From Sphingobacterium thalpophilum (GTDB lineage Bacteria; Bacteroidota; Bacteroidia; Sphingobacteriales; Sphingobacteriaceae): a stretch of 64,000 nucleotides of DNA. The position numbers were made by a program, and so were the translations under genes. The DNA is taken from NCBI RefSeq assembly GCF_038396785.1, contig NZ_CP151087.1:3720001-3784000 (forward strand), read 5' to 3'. Positions 37,733-46,942 of this stretch are shown here, piece after piece. A model generated the notes under the pieces. The model was not told the origin of the DNA. It did not search any database and saw only the letters and a list, made by a program, of their open reading frames with translations. Each line of letters begins with the position of its first letter. The first letter of the stretch is position 1.

Positions 37733-38329
37733 TTAGAATAATTTGAGCTGCGGATCGGTTATTCTAAAGCTTTTTCTATGATGTGGAGTGGAGCCGTGCG
37801 CCAATACAGCTGTTCTGTGCTTAACTGTCGGATACCCTTTGTTGTTGAGCCAGTCGTAATCGGGATAATCTAAAGCGATGTTATCCATATATTCATCCCG
37901 GTACGTTTTAGCCAGAATCGAAGCTGCGGCAATCGATAGATATTTCCCGTCGCCCTTCACAATACATGAATAAGGTATCTTTTGGTAAGGAATAAACTTA
38001 TTCCCGTCAACAATAATATACTCGGCTTTGGTCTTTAAGAGATCAAGTGCCTTGTGCATCGCCAGGTAGCTCGCATTGTGGATATTTATGCGATCTATTT
38101 CTTCTGCTGAGACGCTCGCAACGGCATAAGCAAGGGCTTCGCGCTCAATGATGGGGCGTAAAGCCATCCTTTTTTTTTCACTTAGTTGTTTGGAGTCATT
38201 AAGAAGTTGGTGATGATAGTCTGTCGGGAAAATCACTGCTGCAGCGAAAACTGGTCCTGCCAGACAACCTCTTCCCGCTTCGTCACAGCCGGCCTCTATC
38301 CACTGCTCCTGATAATATGATAATAGCAT
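37733..38329 (-). CDS. rnhB: Ribonuclease HII
   Basis: A 198-residue RNase HII that cuts RNA (including single ribonucleotides) in RNA-DNA hybrids. The catalytic start GCDEAGRGCLAGPVFAAAV carries the DEG-type Asp-Glu pair. Further acidic residues lie in IIVDGNKFIPY and KTYRDEYMD. The motif SILAKTYRD and the ending GYPTVKHR are standard. Length is normal. It is convergent with the YfhO-family gene. Confidence 0.95.
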   Translation of the reverse strand: MLLSYYQEQWIEAGCDEAGRGCLAGPVFAAAVIFPTDYHHQLLNDSKQLSEKKRMALRPIIEREALAYAVASVSAEEIDRINIHNASYLAMHKALDLLKTKAEYIIVDGNKFIPYQKIPYSCIVKGDGKYLSIAAASILAKTYRDEYMDNIALDYPDYDWLNNKGYPTVKHRTAVLAHGSTPHHRKSFRITDPQLKLF

Positions 38330-38596
38330 GTTCCGCCCTTAAAATAGCCGAAAATACAAATAAATTTACACTAATCTATTGTAACTTCTGTGTGAATATT
38401 GGCCATTTACATTAATTAACACTAATAATGTCTTCTTTTGTAAAGATTTAGAGCACTGAACTATTAATGCTGAAGTAATTTTCATTGGCAAAACAAAAGT
38501 TTGTTCTGGTGTAGGCCATATGGTTTCAACATTAAACTTGAGCAATAATTTTAGTGTCGAAGATTTATCAATTATAGAAATATAAAAATACGTGTT

Positions 38597-41434
38597 ATGA
38601 GAGGCTTTATGCTTTTTTTGTTTAGTATGCTGATGGGATGGACCGTTTATGGCCAGACGAAGAGCGTGCAGGGAATCTTGAAAGATGACAAGAATCGAAT
38701 TGTCGCCGGTGCAACGGTGAAGTTGACATCAAAGTTGGATTCCATGACTACAGGATCCAATATGGCGGGGATTTTTATCTTTGATAAGATCAAATCCGAT
38801 ACCTTTAAAATTACCGTTTCAAACTTAGGCTTCGAGCGCTTTGAAAAGGAATTTAGTATTCCTAAAGGCGAGTCAAAATATATAATTCCAAGTTTAACTT
38901 TACAACAGAATTCACAGATGCTGCAGGAAGTTGTGGTTGATGGAGTACCTACTGTCGTTGTTAAAAGTGATACCCTGGAATATACCATGAAAGATCTAAA
39001 GCTCCGCGATGGCGCCGTTGCGGAAGACGCGTTGAAAAAGTTACAGGGAGTCGAAGTGGATAAAGATGGTAACGTTACAGCACAAGGTGAATCCGTAAAG
39101 CGGGTTCGTATTAATGGTAAGGACTTTTTTGGTGGAGATGTAAAGACAGCTACCCAAAATTTACCTGCAAATATTATCCAAAAGATGCAGGTCATCGATG
39201 ATTATGGTGATATGGCCAATGTCACTGGCAATAAAAACGGTGATTCGGAAAAGGTGTTGAATATTCAGATAGATCCCAAATACAATACTGGGCATATGAC
39301 TACCCTACGGGCTGGCGTGGGAACAGAAGATCGCTATCAGGCTACCGGTATGTGGATGGGGATGCGTGAAGGTGAACAAATTTCGGTGCTGGGGAATTTG
39401 AACAATACCAATGCCCCCTTATTCGATTTTAGTACTGTAGGTGGTGGCGCCCGCCGTGGCCAGGGTGGTGGCGGCCGCCGAGGTGGTGGTATGTTTGGTG
39501 GCTCGGACGGTTTGACAAAAATTGGTTCCATAGGACTGAATTACCGCAAAGACTTTAATGATAAACTGACTGTTTACGGTAGCTATAGTTTTAGCCATAG
39601 CAACAATACAACACTATCCCAACGTTTTCAGGAAAATACACTGCCTAATATAATGCAGACGGACAGTGTGACATCCAATTCGAACACGGTTGGTGATAGC
39701 CATCGTTTCGAAGCAAATGTCGAATGGAAGCCTACAACGAAAGATTATATCAAAATATCGCCTCAGTTTGGCTACGACAAGAGCGATGCAACGACAGGTA
39801 CGAATTCGCTCACGTATCGTAGTAGTGTATTTAATAATTCTCAGGCGCAAGATATTGTTGCCAATTCCACTGCACCGAGATTTGGGATTAGCGGATTGTA
39901 CAACCATAAATTTAATGATAAAGGAAGGAATGTTTTTGTAAACATGAACTTCAATAATGCAAAAACAACGAAGGATCAGAATGCAATTTTAGATAGGCTA
40001 TTGGCTGATCCCAATAATGCAAACGCTCCACTAGATTCGATCTATGAAAAAACGATTCTAGAAGCAAATAATAAAAGTTGGAATGGGGGCGCTTCGGTGA
40101 ATTATACTGAACCTGTTTCCGAGAAAGGAAAAGTGGAATTTACCTATGATTTCAACAAAAACAAGTATGACAATTCGAACAAACAACAAGGGTTTGATCG
40201 CGATGGAAACTTAATTGCAGAAGATCCCAAGTTGAATTTTGATTATAATTATGATTATTCCTTCACAACACATAAAATCGGGGCAGACTATTTGTATAGT
40301 GGTGATAAAATAACCTATTCTATTGGAGCTGCGGCTCAGCCTTCTCAATTAAGAGGTGATGCGATCAGTTCAGGATTAGTGGTTCCAATTCATCGCAACA
40401 ATATGAACTGGATGCCTATTGCGCGTTTTGAGTATAAGTTCTCCCGCCAGTCGAATATCTCTGTGAATTATTCGGGAACACCGAATGAGCCTTCAGTAAC
40501 GCAGATCTTGCCGTTTGATATGAGTACAAACCGGACGAGCATTGTGATCGGTAACGCTAATCTGAATCCGGAGTTTAGCCATCAATTGAATGTAAGATTC
40601 CGTAAGAATGATTTTCAAAAGGGAAACAACTTCTTTGCGTTCGTTAATGCCGGTTTGACTAACAACAAGATTGTGAGCTTGAGCAAAAGCTATTTTGATG
40701 ATTTAATGGATTATCAAACTGGCCAAACAAATTCAACGTTAGTTTCTGAAACCCGCTATTTGAATGAAACAAGCGATAAGCCATTTAATGTAAGTTCTTT
40801 CTATCATTATGGTAAATCACTGAAAGAAAAAACATATAATATTATGTTAATGGGTGGTGTGTCTTACAATAAAAATATTGGATATGTTTCCACAGAGAAA
40901 GATGATAACGTAGGTCAAAAGAATATCGCCCGGAATATTGTATTAAATCAAGGTTTGATGTTTAGATATAACCCTTCGGAAAACCTAGAAATCAATCCGG
41001 GGGTACGCTACCAATTTAATCATACAGAGAATTCATTGACAAATCGTACGACGAATGTTTCTTCTTGGACACCAACATTGATTGGCTCTGTTAACATAAC
41101 AAAAACAACCATTTTCGGAGCGGATCTATCCAAACAATTCAACAGTGGTTATGGAGCCGGTATTAACGCAAATCCTTTCGTCATAAATACCTACTTGGAG
41201 CAGAAGTTCTTGAGTCAACAACGCGGTACTGTACGTCTACAAGCATTTGACTTGTTAAATCAACAAACGAATGTGTCAAGAACGGTGAGTGAGTCTATGA
41301 TTACAGATAGCCGTACCAACCGTTTGGGTCGATATTTTATGATTCTGTTTACCTATAAATTCCAAAAATTTGCGATGGGAAATCCAGAAGGAGAGAATAG
41401 ATTTCCGGGCGGAATGAGACCTCCGCGTATGTAA
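38597..41434 (+). CDS. Outer-membrane beta-barrel protein with carboxypeptidase-like N-domain
   Basis: A 945-residue outer-membrane protein. Signal peptide (~1-19, ending TVYGQ), a CarboxypepD_reg-like domain (VQGILKDDKNRIVAGATVKL), a plug-like region (LKKLQGVEVDKDGNVTAQGE, VRINGKDFFGGDVK) and a long barrel ending YFMILFTYKFQKF. This is the OMP_b-brl_3 type related to TonB-dependent receptors; no clear TonB box is seen. A Gly/Arg-rich loop (coded by 39440-39502) and a Pro/Arg-rich C-terminal tail (RFPGGMRPPRM) after the last strand are odd. No SusD partner is adjacent. Confidence 0.85.
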   Translation: MRGFMLFLFSMLMGWTVYGQTKSVQGILKDDKNRIVAGATVKLTSKLDSMTTGSNMAGIFIFDKIKSDTFKITVSNLGFERFEKEFSIPKGESKYIIPSLTLQQNSQMLQEVVVDGVPTVVVKSDTLEYTMKDLKLRDGAVAEDALKKLQGVEVDKDGNVTAQGESVKRVRINGKDFFGGDVKTATQNLPANIIQKMQVIDDYGDMANVTGNKNGDSEKVLNIQIDPKYNTGHMTTLRAGVGTEDRYQATGMWMGMREGEQISVLGNLNNTNAPLFDFSTVGGGARRGQGGGGRRGGGMFGGSDGLTKIGSIGLNYRKDFNDKLTVYGSYSFSHSNNTTLSQRFQENTLPNIMQTDSVTSNSNTVGDSHRFEANVEWKPTTKDYIKISPQFGYDKSDATTGTNSLTYRSSVFNNSQAQDIVANSTAPRFGISGLYNHKFNDKGRNVFVNMNFNNAKTTKDQNAILDRLLADPNNANAPLDSIYEKTILEANNKSWNGGASVNYTEPVSEKGKVEFTYDFNKNKYDNSNKQQGFDRDGNLIAEDPKLNFDYNYDYSFTTHKIGADYLYSGDKITYSIGAAAQPSQLRGDAISSGLVVPIHRNNMNWMPIARFEYKFSRQSNISVNYSGTPNEPSVTQILPFDMSTNRTSIVIGNANLNPEFSHQLNVRFRKNDFQKGNNFFAFVNAGLTNNKIVSLSKSYFDDLMDYQTGQTNSTLVSETRYLNETSDKPFNVSSFYHYGKSLKEKTYNIMLMGGVSYNKNIGYVSTEKDDNVGQKNIARNIVLNQGLMFRYNPSENLEINPGVRYQFNHTENSLTNRTTNVSSWTPTLIGSVNITKTTIFGADLSKQFNSGYGAGINANPFVINTYLEQKFLSQQRGTVRLQAFDLLNQQTNVSRTVSESMITDSRTNRLGRYFMILFTYKFQKFAMGNPEGENRFPGGMRPPRM

Positions 41435-41454
41435 TCTGATTCCTATAGGATATA

Positions 41455-41488
41455 AAAACGGTCATAGTGATTTCGCTATGACCGTTTT
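41455..41488 (+). terminator. Terminator after the outer-membrane barrel gene
   Basis: AAAACGGTCATAG pairs perfectly with CTATGACCGTTTT (13 bp) around an 8-nt loop. The T-run forms part of the stem. Confidence 0.85.
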
Positions 41489-41604
41489 GCATTTAAAAAT
41501 GCCTAGTTTTGTGATCACTTCATGCCCAATACGATCTGAAAATTGGGCAAGGTGGCAAGAAATGTAAGATTTTATTAAAAGAAGCTACAGCAAGTTTGTA
41601 CTGC

Positions 41605-42834
41605 ATGGAATACGAAATTATTAGACTTTCAAACGGAATACGCGTAGTATTTCAATATCAAAATTTACCGGTTACACATGTCTGCATGGTCATCAACGCG
41701 GGGTCTCGGGACGAGTCTGCTGGAAAATATGGTGTAGCTCATTTTATTGAGCACCTTTTATTTAAGCGTACTGAAAGACGCTCTACACAACAGATTATAA
41801 ATCATTTGGAATCCGTTGGCGGAGATTTAAATGCTTATACGACGAAAGAGTATACCTGTGTACATGCCTCTATTCTTCAGCCTTATTTAAATCGTGCGTT
41901 AGATCTTTTTGAAGATATCTTCTTTCATTCCACTTTCCCCGATATAGAATTGGATAAAGAAAAATCTGTCATTGTAGATGAAATGGCATCTTATCTGGAT
42001 AGCCCGGAAGAGTCTATTGTGGACGATTTTGAAGATCTGGTTTTTCAGGGATCGGGTTTAGGGCATAATATTTTGGGTCTGGAAGATCAGCTTCTTGCAC
42101 TGCAAAAGGGTGATATTGTCGATTTTATGCGGGCAAATTATGATACAAATGAAATGGTCATTGGTATCACGGGCAATTATACGCTAAAAGAAGTTGAGCG
42201 ATTGTTGCACAAAGTATTTGGGACCGTGCCTTCAAATACGATAGCACGTCTCCGCAATGACGTCAGACCACTTGTTGAACAGCATGTTGCCGTAGGCAAG
42301 CCGATCAATCAGGTGCATTATATGCTCGGTTCTTTAGCTTATAATTATCGAGATGACCGTAAGACGGGGCTGCTGCTTTTGAATAATATGCTTGGTGGAA
42401 TGGGGATGGGGTCTATCCTGAATCTCTCCATACGGGAGAAATACGGAATAGCCTATACCATTGAATCTAATTATACTATTTTTTCGGATACAGGGTTATT
42501 TAGTATTTACCTCGGTACCGATGAAGAAAAAGTTGAAAAAGCTAAAAAACTCGTCTTTAAAGAACTTGCGAAGCTGAGCGAGCAACCGCTATCTGAAACT
42601 GCAGTAAAAAAGGCGAAGCAGAAATTTATTGGGCAGATTGCTTTGACCGAAGAGAACCGTATGAGTATGATTATCTCTGCCGCGAAAAACGTAATGGACT
42701 ATGATCGTGTCATCTTATTGGACGAAGTAATTGAAAAAATTCAGGATTTGACGAATATAGGGCTGCTGGAAATAGCACAAGATGTATTTGATCCGAAGAA
42801 GATGTTGTCGCTTAGTTTTGTTCCCGAAGATTGA
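41605..42834 (+). CDS. M16-family zinc peptidase
   Basis: A 409-residue peptidase of the M16B (processing-peptidase-like) family. The inverted zinc motif HFIEH is at residues 46-50 (HxxEH), with the third ligand expected in the VIVDEMASYLDSPEES region. The C-terminal inactive half carries MLGGMGMGSILNLSIREKYG, the usual substrate-groove segment. No signal peptide, so probably cytosolic. The ATG at 41605 is chosen over TTG three codons earlier. A CAAGTTTG box ends 6 nt before it, a weak -7 candidate. Confidence 0.92.
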   Translation: MEYEIIRLSNGIRVVFQYQNLPVTHVCMVINAGSRDESAGKYGVAHFIEHLLFKRTERRSTQQIINHLESVGGDLNAYTTKEYTCVHASILQPYLNRALDLFEDIFFHSTFPDIELDKEKSVIVDEMASYLDSPEESIVDDFEDLVFQGSGLGHNILGLEDQLLALQKGDIVDFMRANYDTNEMVIGITGNYTLKEVERLLHKVFGTVPSNTIARLRNDVRPLVEQHVAVGKPINQVHYMLGSLAYNYRDDRKTGLLLLNNMLGGMGMGSILNLSIREKYGIAYTIESNYTIFSDTGLFSIYLGTDEEKVEKAKKLVFKELAKLSEQPLSETAVKKAKQKFIGQIALTEENRMSMIISAAKNVMDYDRVILLDEVIEKIQDLTNIGLLEIAQDVFDPKKMLSLSFVPED

Positions 42835-42928
42835 ATTTAAGGCCCTACATTATTCCTTAAGAGGAGATGAATGGTATTGGATCGATGGGCCGACGATGGG
42901 AATAATAGCTGGCTGACATGAATTTATA

Positions 42929-42959
42929 TTGCATATAAAAAGCAATTTATCTAAGTTTG
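42929..42959 (+). promoter_or_regulatory. fabD promoter (TTG-N20-TAAGTTTG)
   Basis: TTG (42929-42931), 20 bp, TAAGTTTG (42952-42959). It is nearly identical to the promoter at 35020-35050, including AATTTATCTAAGTTTG. The leader is about 90 nt. Confidence 0.7.
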
Positions 42960-43054
42960 CGCTTACGGGAATTCGTTCTTCTCAACCATTGACTGCCGAA
43001 GGCAGATTCAATACCTATGGTAGCAGACAAATAAATGAATAAAAAATATAAGGG

Positions 43055-43945
43055 ATGAAAACAGCATATGTATTTCCTGGTCAAGGGGCCCAATTTGTTG
43101 GAATGGGGCAAGACCTGTATAATTTAAATGATGAAACGAAAGCCTTGTTCGAACAGGCTAACGATATTTTAGGATTTCGCATCACGGATATCATGTTTTC
43201 CGGTACAGATGAGGAATTGAAACAAACGAAAGTAACCCAACCTGCTATTTTCTTGCATTCGGTTATTTTGGCGAAAGCCTTGGGAGAGTCTTTTCAACCT
43301 GACATGGTTGCAGGTCACTCTTTAGGTGAGTTTTCAGCTTTGGTAGCAGCCGGTGCATTGAGCTTTGAAGATGGCTTGAAATTGGTTGCACAACGCGCCA
43401 ATGCGATGCAAAAAGCATGTGAGCTTCAACCTTCAACGATGGCTGCGATATTAGGACTGGAAGATGCTATAGTGGAAGATATCTGTGCTCAGGTTGATGA
43501 TGTCGTGGTAGCTGCAAATTATAACTGTCCTGGGCAATTGGTTATTTCGGGATCTATTGAAGGTGTGGACAAAGCTTGTGCTTTGCTGACCGAGGCCGGT
43601 GCTAAGCGCGCATTAAAATTAAACGTGGGTGGAGCATTTCACTCACCATTGATGGAATCTGCCAAAGTCGAATTGCAAGCGGCTATCGAAGCTGTAAACA
43701 TTTTGTCGCCTCGCTGTCCGATTTATCAAAATATAGATGCCAAACCACAGACAGATCCAGCGGTTATCAAGGAAAATCTTATTGCGCAATTAACTGGCGC
43801 TGTACGGTGGACGCAGACAGTACAAAATATGTTGGCCGATGGTGCAACAGCTTTTGTAGAAGTTGGTCCAGGAAATGTATTGCAGGGATTGGTTAAGAAG
43901 GTCGACCGTCAAGTTCAGACTTCCGCAGCATCAGTGACCGCGTAA
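43055..43945 (+). CDS. fabD: Malonyl CoA-acyl carrier protein transacylase
   Basis: A 296-residue transacylase that loads malonyl units on acyl carrier protein for fatty acid synthesis. The start YVFPGQGAQFVGMG, the nucleophile elbow GHSLGEFSALVAAG with the active Ser, the conserved Arg in AQRANAMQKA and the catalytic His in GGAFHSPLM are all present. Length is normal. It is transcribed alone, with its own promoter and a strong terminator, not next to other fab genes. Confidence 0.95.
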   Translation: MKTAYVFPGQGAQFVGMGQDLYNLNDETKALFEQANDILGFRITDIMFSGTDEELKQTKVTQPAIFLHSVILAKALGESFQPDMVAGHSLGEFSALVAAGALSFEDGLKLVAQRANAMQKACELQPSTMAAILGLEDAIVEDICAQVDDVVVAANYNCPGQLVISGSIEGVDKACALLTEAGAKRALKLNVGGAFHSPLMESAKVELQAAIEAVNILSPRCPIYQNIDAKPQTDPAVIKENLIAQLTGAVRWTQTVQNMLADGATAFVEVGPGNVLQGLVKKVDRQVQTSAASVTA

Positions 43946-43981
43946 CAAAATATTCAGTATAAAAAAGGAATTATTTTGCAG

Positions 43982-44020
43982 TGCCCTCAAAAAGTGTCCG
44001 ACTTTTTGAGGGCATTTTTT
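43982..44020 (+). terminator. fabD terminator
   Basis: TGCCCTCAAAAAG pairs perfectly with CTTTTTGAGGGCA (13 bp) around a 7-nt loop, then T6. It starts 37 nt after the stop. Confidence 0.92.
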
Positions 44021-44088
44021 ATGAACGAAAAATCGAAATCACATCAAGAATTCCCTGTAAAAATTAGATAAGACGTAGGGATCATTTT

Positions 44089-44143
44089 CGGAGATTACTC
44101 GGTGCTTCTTCGGTGCTTGTTCGGAGCTCGTTCGGTACTTCTT
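44089..44143. repeat. Five 11-bp tandem repeats
   Basis: Units of exactly 11 bp start at 44089, 44100, 44111, 44122 and 44133. Each begins CGG, and the best pair are CGGTGCTTCTT and CGGTGCTTGTT. The last two units run straight into the hairpin at 44123-44176. The 212-bp gap between the fabD terminator and the RDD gene holds nothing else recognisable. Confidence 0.8.
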
Positions 44144-44176
44144 CGGTTGCAAGCGAAGAAACACCGAACGAGCTCC
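44123..44176. repeat. Long near-perfect hairpin joined to the 11-bp repeats
   Basis: Positions 44123-44136 pair with 44163-44176 (14 bp, GGAGCTCGTTCGGT), then a symmetrical AC/AC mismatch, then 44139-44145 with 44154-44160 (7 bp, TTCTTCG) around an 8-nt loop. No T-tract follows, so it is not an ordinary terminator. It may be a repetitive extragenic element. Confidence 0.8.
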
Positions 44177-44231
44177 GATCGATATCCGTTTTTTAACCGA
44201 GAAAATGCCGAATCAATTATGGGCTTAAAAA

Positions 44232-44963
44232 CTACTTATCCTTAAACATGCTGTAATGATCTTTCATGACTTGCAGGACAAAATCATTGGGGGTCATTTT
44301 TTCCGGATGTTTAACCTCCATCACTGTTTCCAACCGTTGTACTAAGGCAGTTAAAATTCCTACATCTCTTCTGTCAAAAGCTGTTTGATAGATCTCTTTG
44401 ACCGAATTAGCATCCTTGTCGCTCAATTTAATCACTTGTGGAAATAGGATAGGGTGGTTGTCGAATGTCTCTTCGTAAATTGTGTCGCTCAATTTTAAGG
44501 TAGGTTTGAGACTGATAACAGAAGTTTCACCAGCAATATCTCCAATGCGTTGTCCATTTTTGGATAAAACGATCGACGTAATGGCGACACCACCCATCGT
44601 CATCCAGATATCTACAATAGATAGACTCCATCTGGACAAGTATTGATAGAAGTTGGCACGTGAGCCGTCAAGCTTGACGACCTTTATTTTCATGATTTTC
44701 TTACCTACTGTCTGACCACCAAAGGCGGTTTCGGTAATCAATGTGTAAAAAAACGCGGGTAGGGTCAATGCCATCATAACGCCATAAAAAAGATAGGGAT
44801 CTCCTGCGTTCATGTTTATGCTGTCCAAGAGAAAGAAGCAAAAGAAATAATAACAGACTATAATAAAATAATCTATTGCAAATGCGATCATTCTTGAGCC
44901 AAGACTGGCAAGATTATATTCGATTTTTACATTTTGTGCCGTATTTATCTCAAGCTTATTCAT
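44232..44963 (-). CDS. RDD-family membrane protein
   Basis: A 243-residue membrane protein. The RDD domain (~15-150) starts LGSRMIAFAIDYFIIVCYYF with its Arg and Asp, includes GGQTVGKKIMKIKVV, and has about three to four TM segments. A ~90-residue soluble tail (SDKDANSVKEIYQTAFDRRD) follows. RDD proteins have been tied to ion or small-solute transport; the role here is unknown. Start at ATG 44963. It is divergent from the SpoIIM-MoxR-DUF58 operon, a common neighbour in this phylum. Confidence 0.87.
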   Translation of the reverse strand: MNKLEINTAQNVKIEYNLASLGSRMIAFAIDYFIIVCYYFFCFFLLDSINMNAGDPYLFYGVMMALTLPAFFYTLITETAFGGQTVGKKIMKIKVVKLDGSRANFYQYLSRWSLSIVDIWMTMGGVAITSIVLSKNGQRIGDIAGETSVISLKPTLKLSDTIYEETFDNHPILFPQVIKLSDKDANSVKEIYQTAFDRRDVGILTALVQRLETVMEVKHPEKMTPNDFVLQVMKDHYSMFKDK

Positions 44964-45047
44964 ATGCAAATTAGTTGAATTTAATGTAATATAGCATATC
45001 TAGGTTATTTTAGCTCTAATTTGTGCTTTTCAATCATGGATATTTCC

Positions 45048-45055
45048 TATATTTG
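45048..45055 (+). promoter_or_regulatory. -7 promoter box of the SpoIIM/MoxR operon
   Basis: TATATTTG, a perfect TAnnTTTG box, ends 22 nt before the ATG at 45078. It lies in the first part of a longer but less likely reading of the gene. Confidence 0.5.
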
Positions 45056-45077
45056 GTTATGCCAGTTAAAAAAATTA

Positions 45078-46040
45078 ATGAGAGAAGCATCCTTTGTAGA
45101 ACGAAATAAAGAAAAATGGACGTTAATTGAAAATAATTTATCAATTAATATGCAGGTTGATCCAGATGAATTGGCCTCAAATTATATTGAGCTCACAAAT
45201 GATCTGGCGTATGCACAAACCTTTTATCCTGAAAGTAAGGTAAAGGCTTATCTGAACGAACTGGCCGTAACCGTCCATCAGAAAATCTATAAAGATCAGA
45301 AAGCTTCCAATAATAAGTTTAAATCTTTTATCAATGAAGAGATACCGCAGGCGATTTGGTCAATTCGCCGACCCTTGCTGTATTCATTCTTAATTTTTGT
45401 TTTGGCTTCGGTCATTGGTTTTTTGTCATCTGTATACGATATGGATTTTATTCGGCTTATTTTAGGTGACTACTATGTCGATTCGACGATAGAAAGCATA
45501 AAAGCAGGTGATCCTGCTGCGGTATATGGAAAGGGAAGTAACTTTGGGTCGGCAATTTGGATTACGATTAATAATGTGCGGGTTGCTTTTATGGCCTTTG
45601 CTGCTGGACTATTTTTCAGTGTAGGAACAGGTTACGTTTTGTTTAGCAATGGTATTATGCTTGGTGCATTTCACCATATGTTTTTCCAATATGGCGTGAT
45701 GGGGAAAGCCATGTCAGCGATTTGGATTCATGGCACTATTGAGATTTCGGTAATTATTGTGGCTGGAGGATGCGGGTTGGCCATCGGTAATAGCATTCTA
45801 TTTCCCAAATCGTTTACACGTTTGACATCTTTTGTCCGCACAGCAAAGATTGCGATGAAAGTTCTCGTCAGCACAATTCCTTTTTTTATTATCGCTGGTA
45901 CATTGGAAGGTTTTGTAACACGGTATTATAATGTGTCAATTTGGTTATGCTTATTGATTATCGTTTTATCCTTACTGGCTATCCTTTATTTTTATGTTAT
46001 TAATCCTTATCGACTAGCAAAACGATTTCAATGGAAATAG
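45078..46040 (+). CDS. Stage II sporulation protein M-like (DUF95) membrane protein
   Basis: A 320-residue membrane protein of the SpoIIM/DUF95 family. The N-terminal cytosolic helix region MREASFVERNKEKWTLIENN is the usual start in this phylum, which decides the ATG at 45078. About five TM segments follow, with the conserved NNVRVAFMAFAAGLFFSVGTG and IWIHGTIEISVIIVAGG. Non-sporulating Bacteroidota carry it in this operon type. Its role is unknown; it may be a membrane partner of the MoxR ATPase. It overlaps the next gene by 10 nt. Confidence 0.87.
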   Translation: MREASFVERNKEKWTLIENNLSINMQVDPDELASNYIELTNDLAYAQTFYPESKVKAYLNELAVTVHQKIYKDQKASNNKFKSFINEEIPQAIWSIRRPLLYSFLIFVLASVIGFLSSVYDMDFIRLILGDYYVDSTIESIKAGDPAAVYGKGSNFGSAIWITINNVRVAFMAFAAGLFFSVGTGYVLFSNGIMLGAFHHMFFQYGVMGKAMSAIWIHGTIEISVIIVAGGCGLAIGNSILFPKSFTRLTSFVRTAKIAMKVLVSTIPFFIIAGTLEGFVTRYYNVSIWLCLLIIVLSLLAILYFYVINPYRLAKRFQWK

Positions 46041-46942
46041 ATTTTGAGTTTCAAAAAGAACGGAAGGTAGGGGACTTTGTTCAAAGTTTCATAGATCTTT
46101 TTAAATTGATCTATAGACACTTTGTTTCTACTATTTTTGGTTTATCTGCGGTACCTCTAGCAGGGATTGCTTTAGTTTACTATTTTCTTTCTACAAAAAT
46201 CACTTTTTCGGCCAACAGTGATTCTTTTGAGGATATCGATGCTTTTACTTGGGCTGGATTACTCATTTTGGCGCTGGTAGCTTTGGGGCTTTACGTTTAT
46301 GGTATTTCTATCGAATATTTTTTACTGCTCAAAGAGCGCAAAAGTACAGCATTTTCGGGCGCGGAGGTGCTGAAGAATTTCCGATCAAACCTCGGGAAAT
46401 ACTTTATGTTTTTAATTGCCATGATATTGGCGTTAATTGTCGTCTTTATTCCCCTGGCCATCGTCGCTGCAATTTGTGCTTTTATCCCTTTCGTCGGGAG
46501 TTTTGCGATCGGTATTTTGGGGTCTATGGTCGGCATTTGGTTATTTTGCTCATTTTTATTTTATCGGGAAGGTTATTCGGATCTAGGGAGCTGTTTTACA
46601 GATGCCTATGTGATGCTGAGCAAAAAATTGATTCAATATGGTATCGCGACCTATATCGTGAATTTTATTTTTCAAATGGCGGTCATGATGATTTCCATAG
46701 TTCCTTTGATTATCATGGGGCTTTTATCATTCAACTTCTTAGGTATAGATGCCGCCTTTTTTGATTCATCCTGGGGAAAACTGCTGATGACATTGGGAGG
46801 CTTATTTATCACGTTATTTACCCTTTTTCTGTATATGTCTGGGGTTTTGGCCAATGGTATTATTTATGAAACGGCCAAGGACCTCAAATTTGGAGAACGT
46901 ATTTATGGCATGATCGAAAAGATAGGAGGAAAAGATGAATAG
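46031..46942 (+). CDS. Multi-pass membrane protein of the MoxR operon
   Basis: A 303-residue membrane protein with about six TM segments (e.g. LSAVPLAGIALVYYFL, AGLLILALVALGLYVYGI, YFMFLIAMILALIVVFIPL, AVMMISIVPLIIMGLL). The short soluble N-terminus starts MEIDFEFQKERKVGDFVQSF. I do not recognise a named domain. Overlaps of 10 nt before and 8 nt after tie it into the operon. It may form a complex with the DUF4129 and DUF4350 proteins. Confidence 0.75.
   Translation: MEIDFEFQKERKVGDFVQSFIDLFKLIYRHFVSTIFGLSAVPLAGIALVYYFLSTKITFSANSDSFEDIDAFTWAGLLILALVALGLYVYGISIEYFLLLKERKSTAFSGAEVLKNFRSNLGKYFMFLIAMILALIVVFIPLAIVAAICAFIPFVGSFAIGILGSMVGIWLFCSFLFYREGYSDLGSCFTDAYVMLSKKLIQYGIATYIVNFIFQMAVMMISIVPLIIMGLLSFNFLGIDAAFFDSSWGKLLMTLGGLFITLFTLFLYMSGVLANGIIYETAKDLKFGERIYGMIEKIGGKDE

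Noticed and set aside
39337..39531. Minus-strand frame rich in proline (PPPRRPPPPWPRRAPPP)
   Set aside because: It is the antisense reading of the Gly/Arg-rich loop of the outer-membrane barrel gene.
42841..42870. TTAAGG/CCTTAA inverted repeat after the M16 peptidase gene
   Set aside because: Only 6 bp with a loop of about 12 nt and no T-tract; too weak to call a terminator.
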